A DNA stretch of 64,000 nt from contig NZ_CP023695.1 of the NCBI RefSeq assembly GCF_008704395.1, forward strand, positions 930,001-994,000, in the 5' to 3' direction. This stretch comes from Streptomyces alboniger (GTDB lineage: Bacteria; Actinomycetota; Actinomycetes; Streptomycetales; Streptomycetaceae). Positions within the stretch are counted from its first letter, which is position 1; every line of letters begins with the position of its first letter. The translations under genes were made by a program, and so were the position numbers. Under the pieces are notes generated by a model. The model ran no database searches, had not been told where the DNA came from, and was given only the letters and a program-made list of their open reading frames with translations. Positions 37,736 to 45,015 of this stretch are shown here, one piece after another.

Positions 37736-37762
37736 ATGCACTTGCAGTCAATGCATGTGCAT
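37736..37762. promoter_or_regulatory. MarR-type operator between marR and MFS exporter
   Basis: The 89-bp intergenic region is much AT-richer than its flanks. It contains ATGCAC (37736-37741) and GTGCAT (37757-37762) as inverted arms. The right arm lies inside ATGCATGTGCAT. A further TTGCAT occurs at 37721. Such nested inverted repeats suit binding of one or two MarR dimers. Confidence 0.5.
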
Positions 37763-37776
37763 GTAAGTTACTCCGC

Positions 37777-39279
37777 ATGACTTCTCCGCTCACGCCGGTC
37801 TCCGCGTCCCCGGAGCGCTGGACCCCCCGTCTGTGGGGCACGCTGCTGGTGCTCTGCGCCGCGATGTTCCTCGACGCACTCGACGTATCGATGGTGGGCG
37901 TCGCCCTGCCCTCCATCGGCTCCGAACTGAACCTGTCCACCTCGACCCTCCAGTGGGTCGTCAGCGGCTACATCCTCGGCTACGGGGGGCTGCTGCTCCT
38001 CGGCGGACGCGCCGCCGACCTGCTCGGCCGCCGCCGCGTCTTCCTCATCGCGCTCGGCGTCTTCGCGCTCGCCTCGCTGCTCGGCGGCTTCGTCGACTCG
38101 GGCCCGCTGCTGATCGCCAGCCGCTTCATCAAGGGCCTGAGCGCCGCGTTCACCGCGCCCGCCGGCCTGTCCATCATCACCACCACGTTCGCCGAGGGCC
38201 CGGTCCGCAACCGCGCCCTCACCATCTACACCACCTGCGCCGCCACGGGCTTCTCCATGGGACTCGTCCTGTCCGGACTGCTCACCGAGGCCAGCTGGCG
38301 CCTGACCATGCTGCTGCCCGCGCCCATCGCGCTGCTCGCGCTGCTCGCCGGGCTCAAACTGATCCCCCGTAGCGCCCGCGAGCAGAACAAGGGCGGCTAC
38401 GACGTGCCGGGCGCCGTCACCGGCACGGCCGCCATGCTGCTTCTCGTCTTCACCGTCGTGGAGGCCCCCGAGGTGGGCTGGGCCTCGGCCCGCACACTCC
38501 TGTCGTTCCTCGCCGCGGCCGTCCTGCTCGCCGTCTTCGTCCGCATCGAACTGCGCACCGCGAGCCCGCTCGTCCGGCTCGGCGTGCTGCGCTCGGGGCC
38601 GCAACTGCGGGCGCAGCTGGGTGCGATGACGTTCTTCGGCGGCTATGTGTCCTTCCAGTTCCTCGCCACGCAGTACTTCCAGTCGCTGCTCGGCTGGTCC
38701 GCGCTGGAGACGGCGCTCGCCTTCCTGCCCGCGGGCGCGCTGGTCGCCCTGTCGTCGACGAAGGTCGGCTCGGTGATAGACCGGTTCGGCACGCCGCGCG
38801 TGATCGTCGCCGGGTTCGTGCTGCTCGTCGCCTCGTACGTGCTGTTCCTGCGGATCAGCCTCACCCCCTCGTACGCCGCCGTGGTACTGCCGTCGATGAT
38901 CCTGCTCGGCTTCGCGTGCGCCCTGGTCTTCCCCTCGCTCAACATCCAGGCCACCAACGGCGTGGACGACGACGAGCAGGGCATGGTCTCCGGGCTGCTC
39001 AACACCTCGATCCAGGTTGGCGGCGCGATCTTCCTCGCGATCGTCACCGCCGTGGTCACGGCGTCGTCCCACGCCGACGACTCCTCGCCGCAGGCCGTCC
39101 TCGACAGCTTCCGGCCGGGCCTGATCGTGGTGACCGTCATCGCGGTCGCCGGGCTTCTCATCACCCTCACCGGCCTGCGCACCCCGCGTAGGCGGGGATC
39201 GCTCGTCGTCACGAAGTCGGTCCCGCTGGAGGCCGGGCGGGAGGAGGCCGAGCGGGAGCACGTGGCCGTACGCGACTGA
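37777..39279 (+). CDS. MFS drug exporter (DHA2/EmrB-QacA type)
   Basis: A 500-aa transporter with about 14 predicted transmembrane helices. Motif C/D1-like segments are visible: DALDVSMVGVALPSIGSELN, QWVVSGYILGYGGLLLLGGR and AADLLGRRRVFLIALGVFA. The length matches the DHA2 family of proton-driven multidrug exporters. It is divergent from a MarR regulator, the classical arrangement for inducible efflux. No frame defects, in contrast to the two other MFS genes in this region. Confidence 0.92.
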   Translation: MTSPLTPVSASPERWTPRLWGTLLVLCAAMFLDALDVSMVGVALPSIGSELNLSTSTLQWVVSGYILGYGGLLLLGGRAADLLGRRRVFLIALGVFALASLLGGFVDSGPLLIASRFIKGLSAAFTAPAGLSIITTTFAEGPVRNRALTIYTTCAATGFSMGLVLSGLLTEASWRLTMLLPAPIALLALLAGLKLIPRSAREQNKGGYDVPGAVTGTAAMLLLVFTVVEAPEVGWASARTLLSFLAAAVLLAVFVRIELRTASPLVRLGVLRSGPQLRAQLGAMTFFGGYVSFQFLATQYFQSLLGWSALETALAFLPAGALVALSSTKVGSVIDRFGTPRVIVAGFVLLVASYVLFLRISLTPSYAAVVLPSMILLGFACALVFPSLNIQATNGVDDDEQGMVSGLLNTSIQVGGAIFLAIVTAVVTASSHADDSSPQAVLDSFRPGLIVVTVIAVAGLLITLTGLRTPRRRGSLVVTKSVPLEAGREEAEREHVAVRD

Positions 39280-39355
39280 GGCGCGCCCCGAGGTGAGCCG
39301 GATGCCCGGCGGCGGTCACTTGCCCGCCGGGCACCCGGATGTGACACTTCCTCCC

Positions 39356-39661
39356 ATGGCGGCGACGGGATATTCGGGGCGGCGGTCGGCCGCCGAGCGG
39401 GACGCGATCACCATCGAGATCGGATACGCGCTCGTCAGCGGGTTCGTCGTCGCCCTCGCCGTCATCGGCGTGGTGATCGCCGGTCCGCTCCTGGCCTTCG
39501 ACCCGCCGCGCGCCGTCGTGAGCGCGCTCAAGGTGACCGGGGTCTCGCTGGCGGCGGTGGCGTTCGTCGTACGGGTGGCCACCGTGCTGTGGAAGTTCCA
39601 CGACCGGCGTCCTGGGGCGTCTCAGCCCAGCCAGCCGGGGCGGACCAGGCCCGACTCGTAG
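39356..39661 (+). CDS. small two-helix membrane protein (DUF6332-like)
   Basis: A 101-aa protein with RRSAAERDAITIEIGYALVS, two transmembrane helices (about residues 22-45 and 58-80) and a basic, hydrophilic tail. I recall the RDA(I/M)T(I/V)EIGYAL opening as DUF6332, found in streptomycetes, with no known function. ATG 39356 is assumed; the RBS is weak. Its last 40 bp overlap, on the other strand, the remnant of a response regulator, so its C-terminal tail may have been altered. Confidence 0.6.
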   Translation: MAATGYSGRRSAAERDAITIEIGYALVSGFVVALAVIGVVIAGPLLAFDPPRAVVSALKVTGVSLAAVAFVVRVATVLWKFHDRRPGASQPSQPGRTRPDS

Positions 39662-39770
39662 GCGAGGACGACCTGTTGGGCGCGGTCGCGGGCGCCCGGT
39701 TTCACCATCGTCCTGCTCACGTGCGTCTTGGCGGTGAGCGGGCCTCCCTCTCCCGCTCGGTCAGCCCGAG
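39622..39770 (-). pseudogene. remnant of a NarL/LuxR-type response regulator
   Basis: The minus strand ends with LTAKTHVSRTMVKPGARDRA and QQVVLAYESGLVRPGWLG, which is the C-terminal end of LuxR-family response regulators. LTERERE, the start of the same DNA-binding domain, is at 39764-39744 in another frame, only five bases before LTAK. Normally about 20-24 residues separate them, so a deletion of roughly 65-70 bp with a frameshift removed the first helices of the HTH. The receiver domain is not recognisable upstream. A dead gene fragment. Confidence 0.7.
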
Positions 39771-40007
39771 CGTCGTCGGCCAGAGCAGTCGGCGTCGCGC
39801 TCCCTCCGCGGGGTTCCACCAGGACGGCCCGTGGCGGGACGCTCCGGCCGCCGGGACCGGAAGCGGGCCACCGAAGTCGCGTTCGCGCTGCTCGTCCATG
39901 CCGCGCACGCTGTGCCGCACGCGGGTCGACGGGCGTCCGCCGGGCGTGGTGATCACGTGTACTCCCGCGGGAGTATCCGCGCCCGGCCCGGCGGCGCGGT
40001 CGCCTGA
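39771..40007. other. gap beside the response-regulator remnant
   Basis: About 240 bp between the LuxR remnant and the geranylgeranyl-reductase-family gene. I see no gene or recognisable receiver-domain fragment. It may hold decayed upstream parts of the regulator. Confidence 0.4.
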
Positions 40008-41210
40008 CTAGCGGTCCATCGTGCTCAGCGCTCGGCCCGCCAGGGGGTGCGTCCGCACCAGTTCACCCAGGGTCGTCGAGCCGCGGGTGATCTTCGCGAA
40101 GGCGTTCCACGCGGGGCGGAAGCCCGTGATCGCCGCGTGGAACATGCCGGGGCGGCGCTCGAAGATCTGGAGCATGCGGCGGCCGACGCTCATCTCGACG
40201 CCGAGGCCCGCCTTGATGGCGAACGCGTAGTTCAGGGCCTGGCGGCGGGCGTCGACCGCGTCGTGCGCCTCCGCGATCCGCACCGCCCACTCCCCCGCGA
40301 GCCGTCCGGAGCGCAGCGCGAAGGAGATGCCCTCGCGGGTCCACGGCTCCAGGAGTCCCGCCGCGTCGCCGCAGACCAGGACCCGCCCACGGGACAGCGG
40401 CGAGTCGTCACTGCGGCAGCGGGTGAGGTGCCCGGAGGAGATGCTGGGCTCGAACCCGGCGAGGCCGAGCCGGGCGATGAAGTCCTCCAAGTACCGCTTG
40501 GTGGCGGCGCCTTCGCCGCGCGCGGAGATGACACCGACGGTGAGCGTGTCGCCCTTGGGGAAGACCCAGCCGTAACTGCCCGGCATGGGGCCCCAGTCGA
40601 TGAGGACGCGCCCCGCCCAGTCCTCGGCGACGGTCGCGGGCACCGGGATCTCGGCCTCCAGACCGAGGTCGACCTGGTCGAGCTTGACCCCGACATGCGC
40701 CCCTATGCGGCTGGCGCTGCCGTCGGCGCCGACCACGGCGCGGGCGAGGACGGTCTCGCCGCCTTGCAGCACGACGGCGACGGTCCGCCGGTCGGGCACC
40801 TCGGACCCGTGCTGCTCCACGCGCGCGACGGTGACGCCCGTGCGCAACTCGGCACCCGCCTTCTGCGCGTGCTCGACGAGCTGCTGGTCGAACTCCGGGC
40901 GGTTGATGAGCCCGAAGAGCATCTGCCGGGAACGGCGGGTGCGCGTGAACTTGCCGTCCAGGGAGAACGTCACCGCGTGCACCCGGTCGCGCAGGGGCAG
41001 CTCGAAGCCGGGCGGCAGGGAGTCGCGCGAGGGGCCGATGATGCCGCCGCCACACGTCTTGTAGCGCGGCAGTTCGGCTTTCTCCAGCAGCAGCACGCTG
41101 CGTCCCGCGACGGCCGCCGCGTAGGCCGCCGAGGCCCCCGCGGGGCCGGCTCCGACCACGACCACGTCCCACACGTACCGGGCGTCGTCCGCTGAGTTCT
41201 CGCTGCTCAC
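40008..41210 (-). CDS. geranylgeranyl reductase family FAD-dependent oxidoreductase
   Basis: A 400-aa flavoprotein. The N-terminal FAD motif VVVVGAGPAGASAAYAAAVA is followed by the family signature PRYKTCGGGIIGPS, the ATG-like AVVGADGSASRIGAHVG, and the second FAD-binding block VLVCGDAAGLLEPWTREGIS. The family reduces prenyl chains; actinobacterial members include menaquinone-saturating enzymes such as MenJ. The partner lipid cannot be told from sequence. It lies alone, with 135 bp to the divergent dipeptidase gene. Confidence 0.88.
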   Translation of the reverse strand: MSSENSADDARYVWDVVVVGAGPAGASAAYAAAVAGRSVLLLEKAELPRYKTCGGGIIGPSRDSLPPGFELPLRDRVHAVTFSLDGKFTRTRRSRQMLFGLINRPEFDQQLVEHAQKAGAELRTGVTVARVEQHGSEVPDRRTVAVVLQGGETVLARAVVGADGSASRIGAHVGVKLDQVDLGLEAEIPVPATVAEDWAGRVLIDWGPMPGSYGWVFPKGDTLTVGVISARGEGAATKRYLEDFIARLGLAGFEPSISSGHLTRCRSDDSPLSRGRVLVCGDAAGLLEPWTREGISFALRSGRLAGEWAVRIAEAHDAVDARRQALNYAFAIKAGLGVEMSVGRRMLQIFERRPGMFHAAITGFRPAWNAFAKITRGSTTLGELVRTHPLAGRALSTMDR

Positions 41211-41345
41211 GTTGGTCTACCGCTCCTGATCCCGCTGTTGGCCGCGCTGTCCCCAGGCATCCTACGGCCGAGGCCCCGGGAACCCTCCTGTGGGAGGATC
41301 ACCTGTATCCACACATACAACGTCGCACCCACGAGGAGCGTGCCC

Positions 41346-42701
41346 ATGTCGCCGGATCCGATCGCCGGGACCATCGCCTCACTCATGCCGAAGGCGAAGG
41401 CGGAGCTGACCGAACTGGTGGCCTTCAAGTCGGTGGCGGACTTCGCGCAATACCCGAAGAGCGAGAGCGAGGCCGCCGCGAACTGGGTGGCCGACGCGCT
41501 GCGCGCGGAGGGTTTCCAGGACGTCGCACTGCTCGACACCCCGGACGGCACGCAGTCGGTGTACGGCTTCCTGCCGGGGCCTGAGGGCGCTCCGACCGTC
41601 CTGCTGTACGCGCACTACGACGTGCAGCCGCCGCTGGACGAGGCCGGGTGGGCCACCCCGCCGTTCGAACTGACCGAGCGGAACGGCCGCTGGTACGGCC
41701 GCGGCAGCGCCGACTGCAAGGGCGGCATCATCATGCACCTGCTCGCGCTGCGCGCCCTGAAGGCGAACGGCGGCGTCCCGGTGCACGTCAAGGTGATCGC
41801 GGAGGGCTCGGAGGAGCAGGGCACGGGCGGCCTTGAGCGGTACGCGGAGGAGCACCCCGAGCTGCTCGCGGCCGACACGATCGTCATCGGTGACGCGGGC
41901 AACTTCCGGGTCGGCCTGCCGACGGTGACGGCGACGCTCCGCGGCATGACCCTCGTACGCGTCAGGGTGGACACCCTTGAGGGGAACCTGCACTCGGGGC
42001 AGTTCGGCGGCGCCGCCCCGGACGCGCTCGCCGCGCTGATCCGCGTCCTCGACTCGCTGCGCGCCGAGGACGGCTCCACGACGATCGACGGACTGGAGGG
42101 CGAGGCCGTCTGGGACGGGCTTCAGTACGAAGAGGACACCTTCCGCAAGGACGCCAAGGTTCTCGACGGGGTGCGGCTGATCGGCGAGGGCACGGTCGCC
42201 GACCGGATCTGGGCGCGGCCCGCCGTCACCGTCCTCGGCATCGACTGCCCGCCGGTGGTCGGCGCGACGCCGTCCGTGCAGGCGGGCGCACGGGCACTGA
42301 TCAGCCTGCGGGTGCCGCCGGGCGTGGACGCCGCCGAAGCGACGAAGCTGCTCCAGGCCCATCTGGAGGCGCGCACGCCGTGGGGCGCGCGGGTGCACAC
42401 CGAGCAGATCGGGCAGGGCCAGGCGTTCCGCGCGGACACCACGAGCCCGGCGTACACGGCGATGGCCGAGGCGATGGGCGAGGCCTACCCGGGCCAGCAG
42501 ATGCAGTTCGCGGGCCACGGCGGCTCGATCCCCCTGTGCAACACCCTCGCCTCGCTCTATCCGGACGCGGAGATCCTGCTGATCGGCCTGAGCGAGCCCG
42601 AGGCGCAGATCCACGCGGTCAACGAAAGCGTGTCGCCCGAGGAGCTGGAGCGGCTCTCGTTCGCCGAGGCACTGTTCCTGCGGAAGTACGCGAAGAGCTG
42701 A
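41346..42701 (+). CDS. M20-family dipeptidase
   Basis: A 451-aa metallopeptidase of the M20 family. The dinuclear metal ligands are seen in LLYAHYDVQPPLD (His/Asp), GRGSADCKGG (bridging Asp), EGSEEQGTGG (Glu pair), VIGDAG (Asp) and GHGGSIPL near the C-terminus. The insertion dimerisation domain contains NLHSGQFGGAAPDAL. It probably cleaves dipeptides (carnosine/CNDP-like). ATG 41346 has GAGGAG upstream. It is convergent with the kinase-Nudix gene, with a 34-bp gap. Confidence 0.9.
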   Translation: MSPDPIAGTIASLMPKAKAELTELVAFKSVADFAQYPKSESEAAANWVADALRAEGFQDVALLDTPDGTQSVYGFLPGPEGAPTVLLYAHYDVQPPLDEAGWATPPFELTERNGRWYGRGSADCKGGIIMHLLALRALKANGGVPVHVKVIAEGSEEQGTGGLERYAEEHPELLAADTIVIGDAGNFRVGLPTVTATLRGMTLVRVRVDTLEGNLHSGQFGGAAPDALAALIRVLDSLRAEDGSTTIDGLEGEAVWDGLQYEEDTFRKDAKVLDGVRLIGEGTVADRIWARPAVTVLGIDCPPVVGATPSVQAGARALISLRVPPGVDAAEATKLLQAHLEARTPWGARVHTEQIGQGQAFRADTTSPAYTAMAEAMGEAYPGQQMQFAGHGGSIPLCNTLASLYPDAEILLIGLSEPEAQIHAVNESVSPEELERLSFAEALFLRKYAKS

Positions 42702-42735
42702 CCGCCCGCGAGTCGTCCTCCCTCCGCAGGGGCGG

Positions 42736-43779
42736 CTAGCCGTCGATCGGGGCGCCCGCCTCCAGATAGAGCGCGGCGCCCCGCTCGCGTGCGCGCAGCG
42801 CCCAGCGCAGCCGTTCGTAGCGCACCGACGGCAGCAGGTCGGCGGCTTCCCGTTCGGTGACGAAGCGCCAGTCGCGCAGCTCGGGTCCTGGCAGCAGCAG
42901 GCGATGGGCCTCGGTGCTGTCGAGCCGGCCGCCGTCGAAGAGGAACCGCATCCCTCCGTAGCCGGGCGGTTTCGGTGGCTCCCAGTCGGCGACCAGCAGG
43001 CGCAGGTCGTCGGGGAGTCGGATGCCGGTCTCCTCGGCGACCTCGCGTACGCCCGCGCGCGCCGGTGCCTCGCCGGGTTCGACGACACCGCCGGGGAACT
43101 CCCAGCCCGCCTTGTACGTCGGGTCGACGAGCAGCACCCGGTCCTGCTCGTCGAAGAGCAGCACACCGGCGGCGAGGGTCTCGGCGGTGGGCTCGGGGGT
43201 CTGCACGATGTCGCAGGCGGACGCGGCGCCGGTGCGCACGGCGTCGGCGACGCGTTCGGCGGTCTCGTAGGGGGTGAGGGCGCTGGTGTCGACGCGGTGG
43301 GCGTCCGCGCCGAGCCAGCCGGCGAGGGCCGCGCGGTACGGCTCGATGTGGTCGGACGACCACTGCCGTACGCGCAGGTCGCCGTCGGGCAGGTCCGGGG
43401 GTACCTCACGGCCGGATATTCGGCCTCGCAGGATCGTTTCATCCGGGGCGAGCACGATGTGACGTACGGGAATCCTGCGCGAGGCGAGACCGCCGAAGAT
43501 CTCGTCGCGGTACTCCTGGCGCAGCAGTGTCATCGGCACCACGAGGACGCCGCCCACTTCGGCGAGGAGCGCGGCCGCCGTGTCGACGACGAGACGGCGC
43601 CAGATCGGCAGGTCCTGGTAGTCGCTCACCTCGGCGAGGCGCTTGGGCGGCAGCAGACAGGGCAGTGCGCCGCCGATGACTTCCGGGTCGAAGAGCGTGC
43701 TGTTCGGGATCAGCTCGATCAGTTCCCGTGCGGCGCTGGTCTTGCCCGCACCGAACGCGCCGTTGATCCAGACGATCAC
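42736..43779 (-). CDS. P-loop kinase-like / Nudix hydrolase fusion
   Basis: A 347-aa two-domain protein. Residues 1-180 are an AAA_33-type P-loop domain with Walker A in WINGAFGAGKTSAARELIE and a chloramphenicol-phosphotransferase/gluconate-kinase-like lid (SGREVPPDLPDGDLRVRQW). Residues about 200-340 are a Nudix domain with the complete box GGVVEPGEAPARAGVREV plus AEETGI. A kinase joined to a pyrophosphohydrolase suggests coupled phosphorylation and hydrolysis of a nucleotide-like compound, or tRNA/RNA-end processing. No close context helps. Both active sites look intact. Confidence 0.85.
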   Translation of the reverse strand: MIVWINGAFGAGKTSAARELIELIPNSTLFDPEVIGGALPCLLPPKRLAEVSDYQDLPIWRRLVVDTAAALLAEVGGVLVVPMTLLRQEYRDEIFGGLASRRIPVRHIVLAPDETILRGRISGREVPPDLPDGDLRVRQWSSDHIEPYRAALAGWLGADAHRVDTSALTPYETAERVADAVRTGAASACDIVQTPEPTAETLAAGVLLFDEQDRVLLVDPTYKAGWEFPGGVVEPGEAPARAGVREVAEETGIRLPDDLRLLVADWEPPKPPGYGGMRFLFDGGRLDSTEAHRLLLPGPELRDWRFVTEREAADLLPSVRYERLRWALRARERGAALYLEAGAPIDG

Positions 43780-44074
43780 GGTTCCCCCTCTTCCGTCGGC
43801 CCCCTGTGGCTTGCCCGCAACACCCTGTCACGGAAACCAGGCACTGATGGGTGAGGAAGTCTCGCGTTACCGGACGTAATGTCAAGCGGTTTGTTTAGAT
43901 TTCACCCGATCGCATGATGCTGGGTTTCCGCGAATCGTTCCCGCACTCCAGAGTGCGCCGGTCCCGGCTAGCGTGGCCTTCCGGGCGCCCCGGTCCCCGG
44001 TGCTCCAAGAGAACTGGCATGCACGGCGCGCCGCCCCCTCCTCGTAGAGAGACGGCGCAAGCACTGGGGGATTG

Positions 44075-44473
44075 ATGCGGCAGGAAGAACTGAGCGGATA
44101 CGCGCGCGAGAACCTCGATCAACCGCGCGTCTACGGGCTCGACCGTACGATCGTGATCGAGTTGCACGGCGAGATCGACCTCGTGGCCTATCAGCGGATG
44201 GCCCCGCTGTTCGATGCCGTGGCCGCGGGGCCGGAGCCGGTCGTGGTCGTCGACCTGAGTAAGGTCGGCTTCTTCGACTGTTCCGGCATCTCCTTGCTGA
44301 TGCGGGCCCATCGGCGGGTGAGCGACAGAGGCGGTGTGCTGCGTGTCGTCTGCACCCACCCACTGACCCTGCGCATGCTGCGCCTCACGGAGCTGACCGG
44401 GGTCCTCTCCCCGGCGCCGACCGTGGCGGCGGCGCGGGCCTCTCTCGGTGATGTCACGCAGCGCGACGCTTGA
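44075..44473 (+). CDS. STAS-domain anti-sigma-factor antagonist
   Basis: A 132-aa STAS protein. The phosphorylatable serine is in KVGFFDCSGISLLMRAHR, and the fold-defining TIVIELHGEIDLVAYQRM strand is N-terminal. Such proteins, in the unphosphorylated state, bind an anti-sigma HATPase and free a sigma factor. GGGGG stands before the ATG at 44075; a TTG one codon earlier is possible. A stress protein, CsbD, lies 70 bp downstream, compatible with a stress-sigma role. Its partner kinase is not identifiable here. Confidence 0.87.
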   Translation: MRQEELSGYARENLDQPRVYGLDRTIVIELHGEIDLVAYQRMAPLFDAVAAGPEPVVVVDLSKVGFFDCSGISLLMRAHRRVSDRGGVLRVVCTHPLTLRMLRLTELTGVLSPAPTVAAARASLGDVTQRDA

Positions 44474-44543
44474 GCGAGCGCGCCGCGCCTCCTCGTCTTA
44501 CGTTGGCCGGGTAAGTCCCCCAGCGGAAAGCAGAGGAGTGACC

Positions 44544-44735
44544 ATGGGTGACAAAGGCGGCATGGACAAGCTGAAGGGCAAGGCCAAGGAGATGGCCGGC
44601 AAGGCCACCGGCGACGACCGTCGCGAGGCCGAGGGCAGGACGGACCGGGCCAAGGGCGAGGCCAAGGACGCGATGGCATCCGCCCGTGACAAGGCCAAGG
44701 GCATGAAGGACTCGATGAAGCGGGACGATTCCTAA
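44544..44735 (+). CDS. CsbD family stress protein
   Basis: A 63-aa very hydrophilic protein with the CsbD pattern: KLKGKAKEMAGKATGDDRRE and KAKGMKDSMKRDD. It has no hydrophobic segments. CsbD is part of the sigma-B general stress response in Bacillus; its molecular role is unknown. AGAGGAG precedes the ATG. GGGTAA at 44509-44514 resembles the -10 of streptomycete sigma-B-type promoters (weak). A strong terminator follows 25 bp after the stop. Confidence 0.85.
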   Translation: MGDKGGMDKLKGKAKEMAGKATGDDRREAEGRTDRAKGEAKDAMASARDKAKGMKDSMKRDDS

Positions 44736-44760
44736 AGACCTTTTCGGCCTTGTGCGTGCC

Positions 44761-44787
44761 GCGCCCCCCGCCCTGTGCGGGGGGCGC
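44761..44787 (+). terminator. rho-independent-type hairpin after csbD
   Basis: GCGCCCCCCGC / loop CCTGT / GCGGGGGGCGC makes a perfect 11-bp stem (44761-44771 with 44777-44787) just after the CsbD stop, followed by GGGCGTGTTTCC. The T-run is poor, as is usual in streptomycetes. Confidence 0.75.
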
Positions 44788-45015
44788 GGGCGTGTTTCCC
44801 GCCCGGGGCCGGGCGGGGTCCGGTACTCGTGGTACTGGTGGTAGTGGTGGGGGTCCGTACTCGTCGGTTCGGCTCGGTGTGACTGGCCTGTTCGTGCCGC
44901 TGTTTCTCAAAGCGACTCTTGCGGTGGCAAACGGCCCGCGGATAGTAGGAGTGCGGCTCCGGCGGCCGCGCATCCAGCAACACGCCATCTTCCGCGAGTA
45001 CGGAGGAACGTAACG

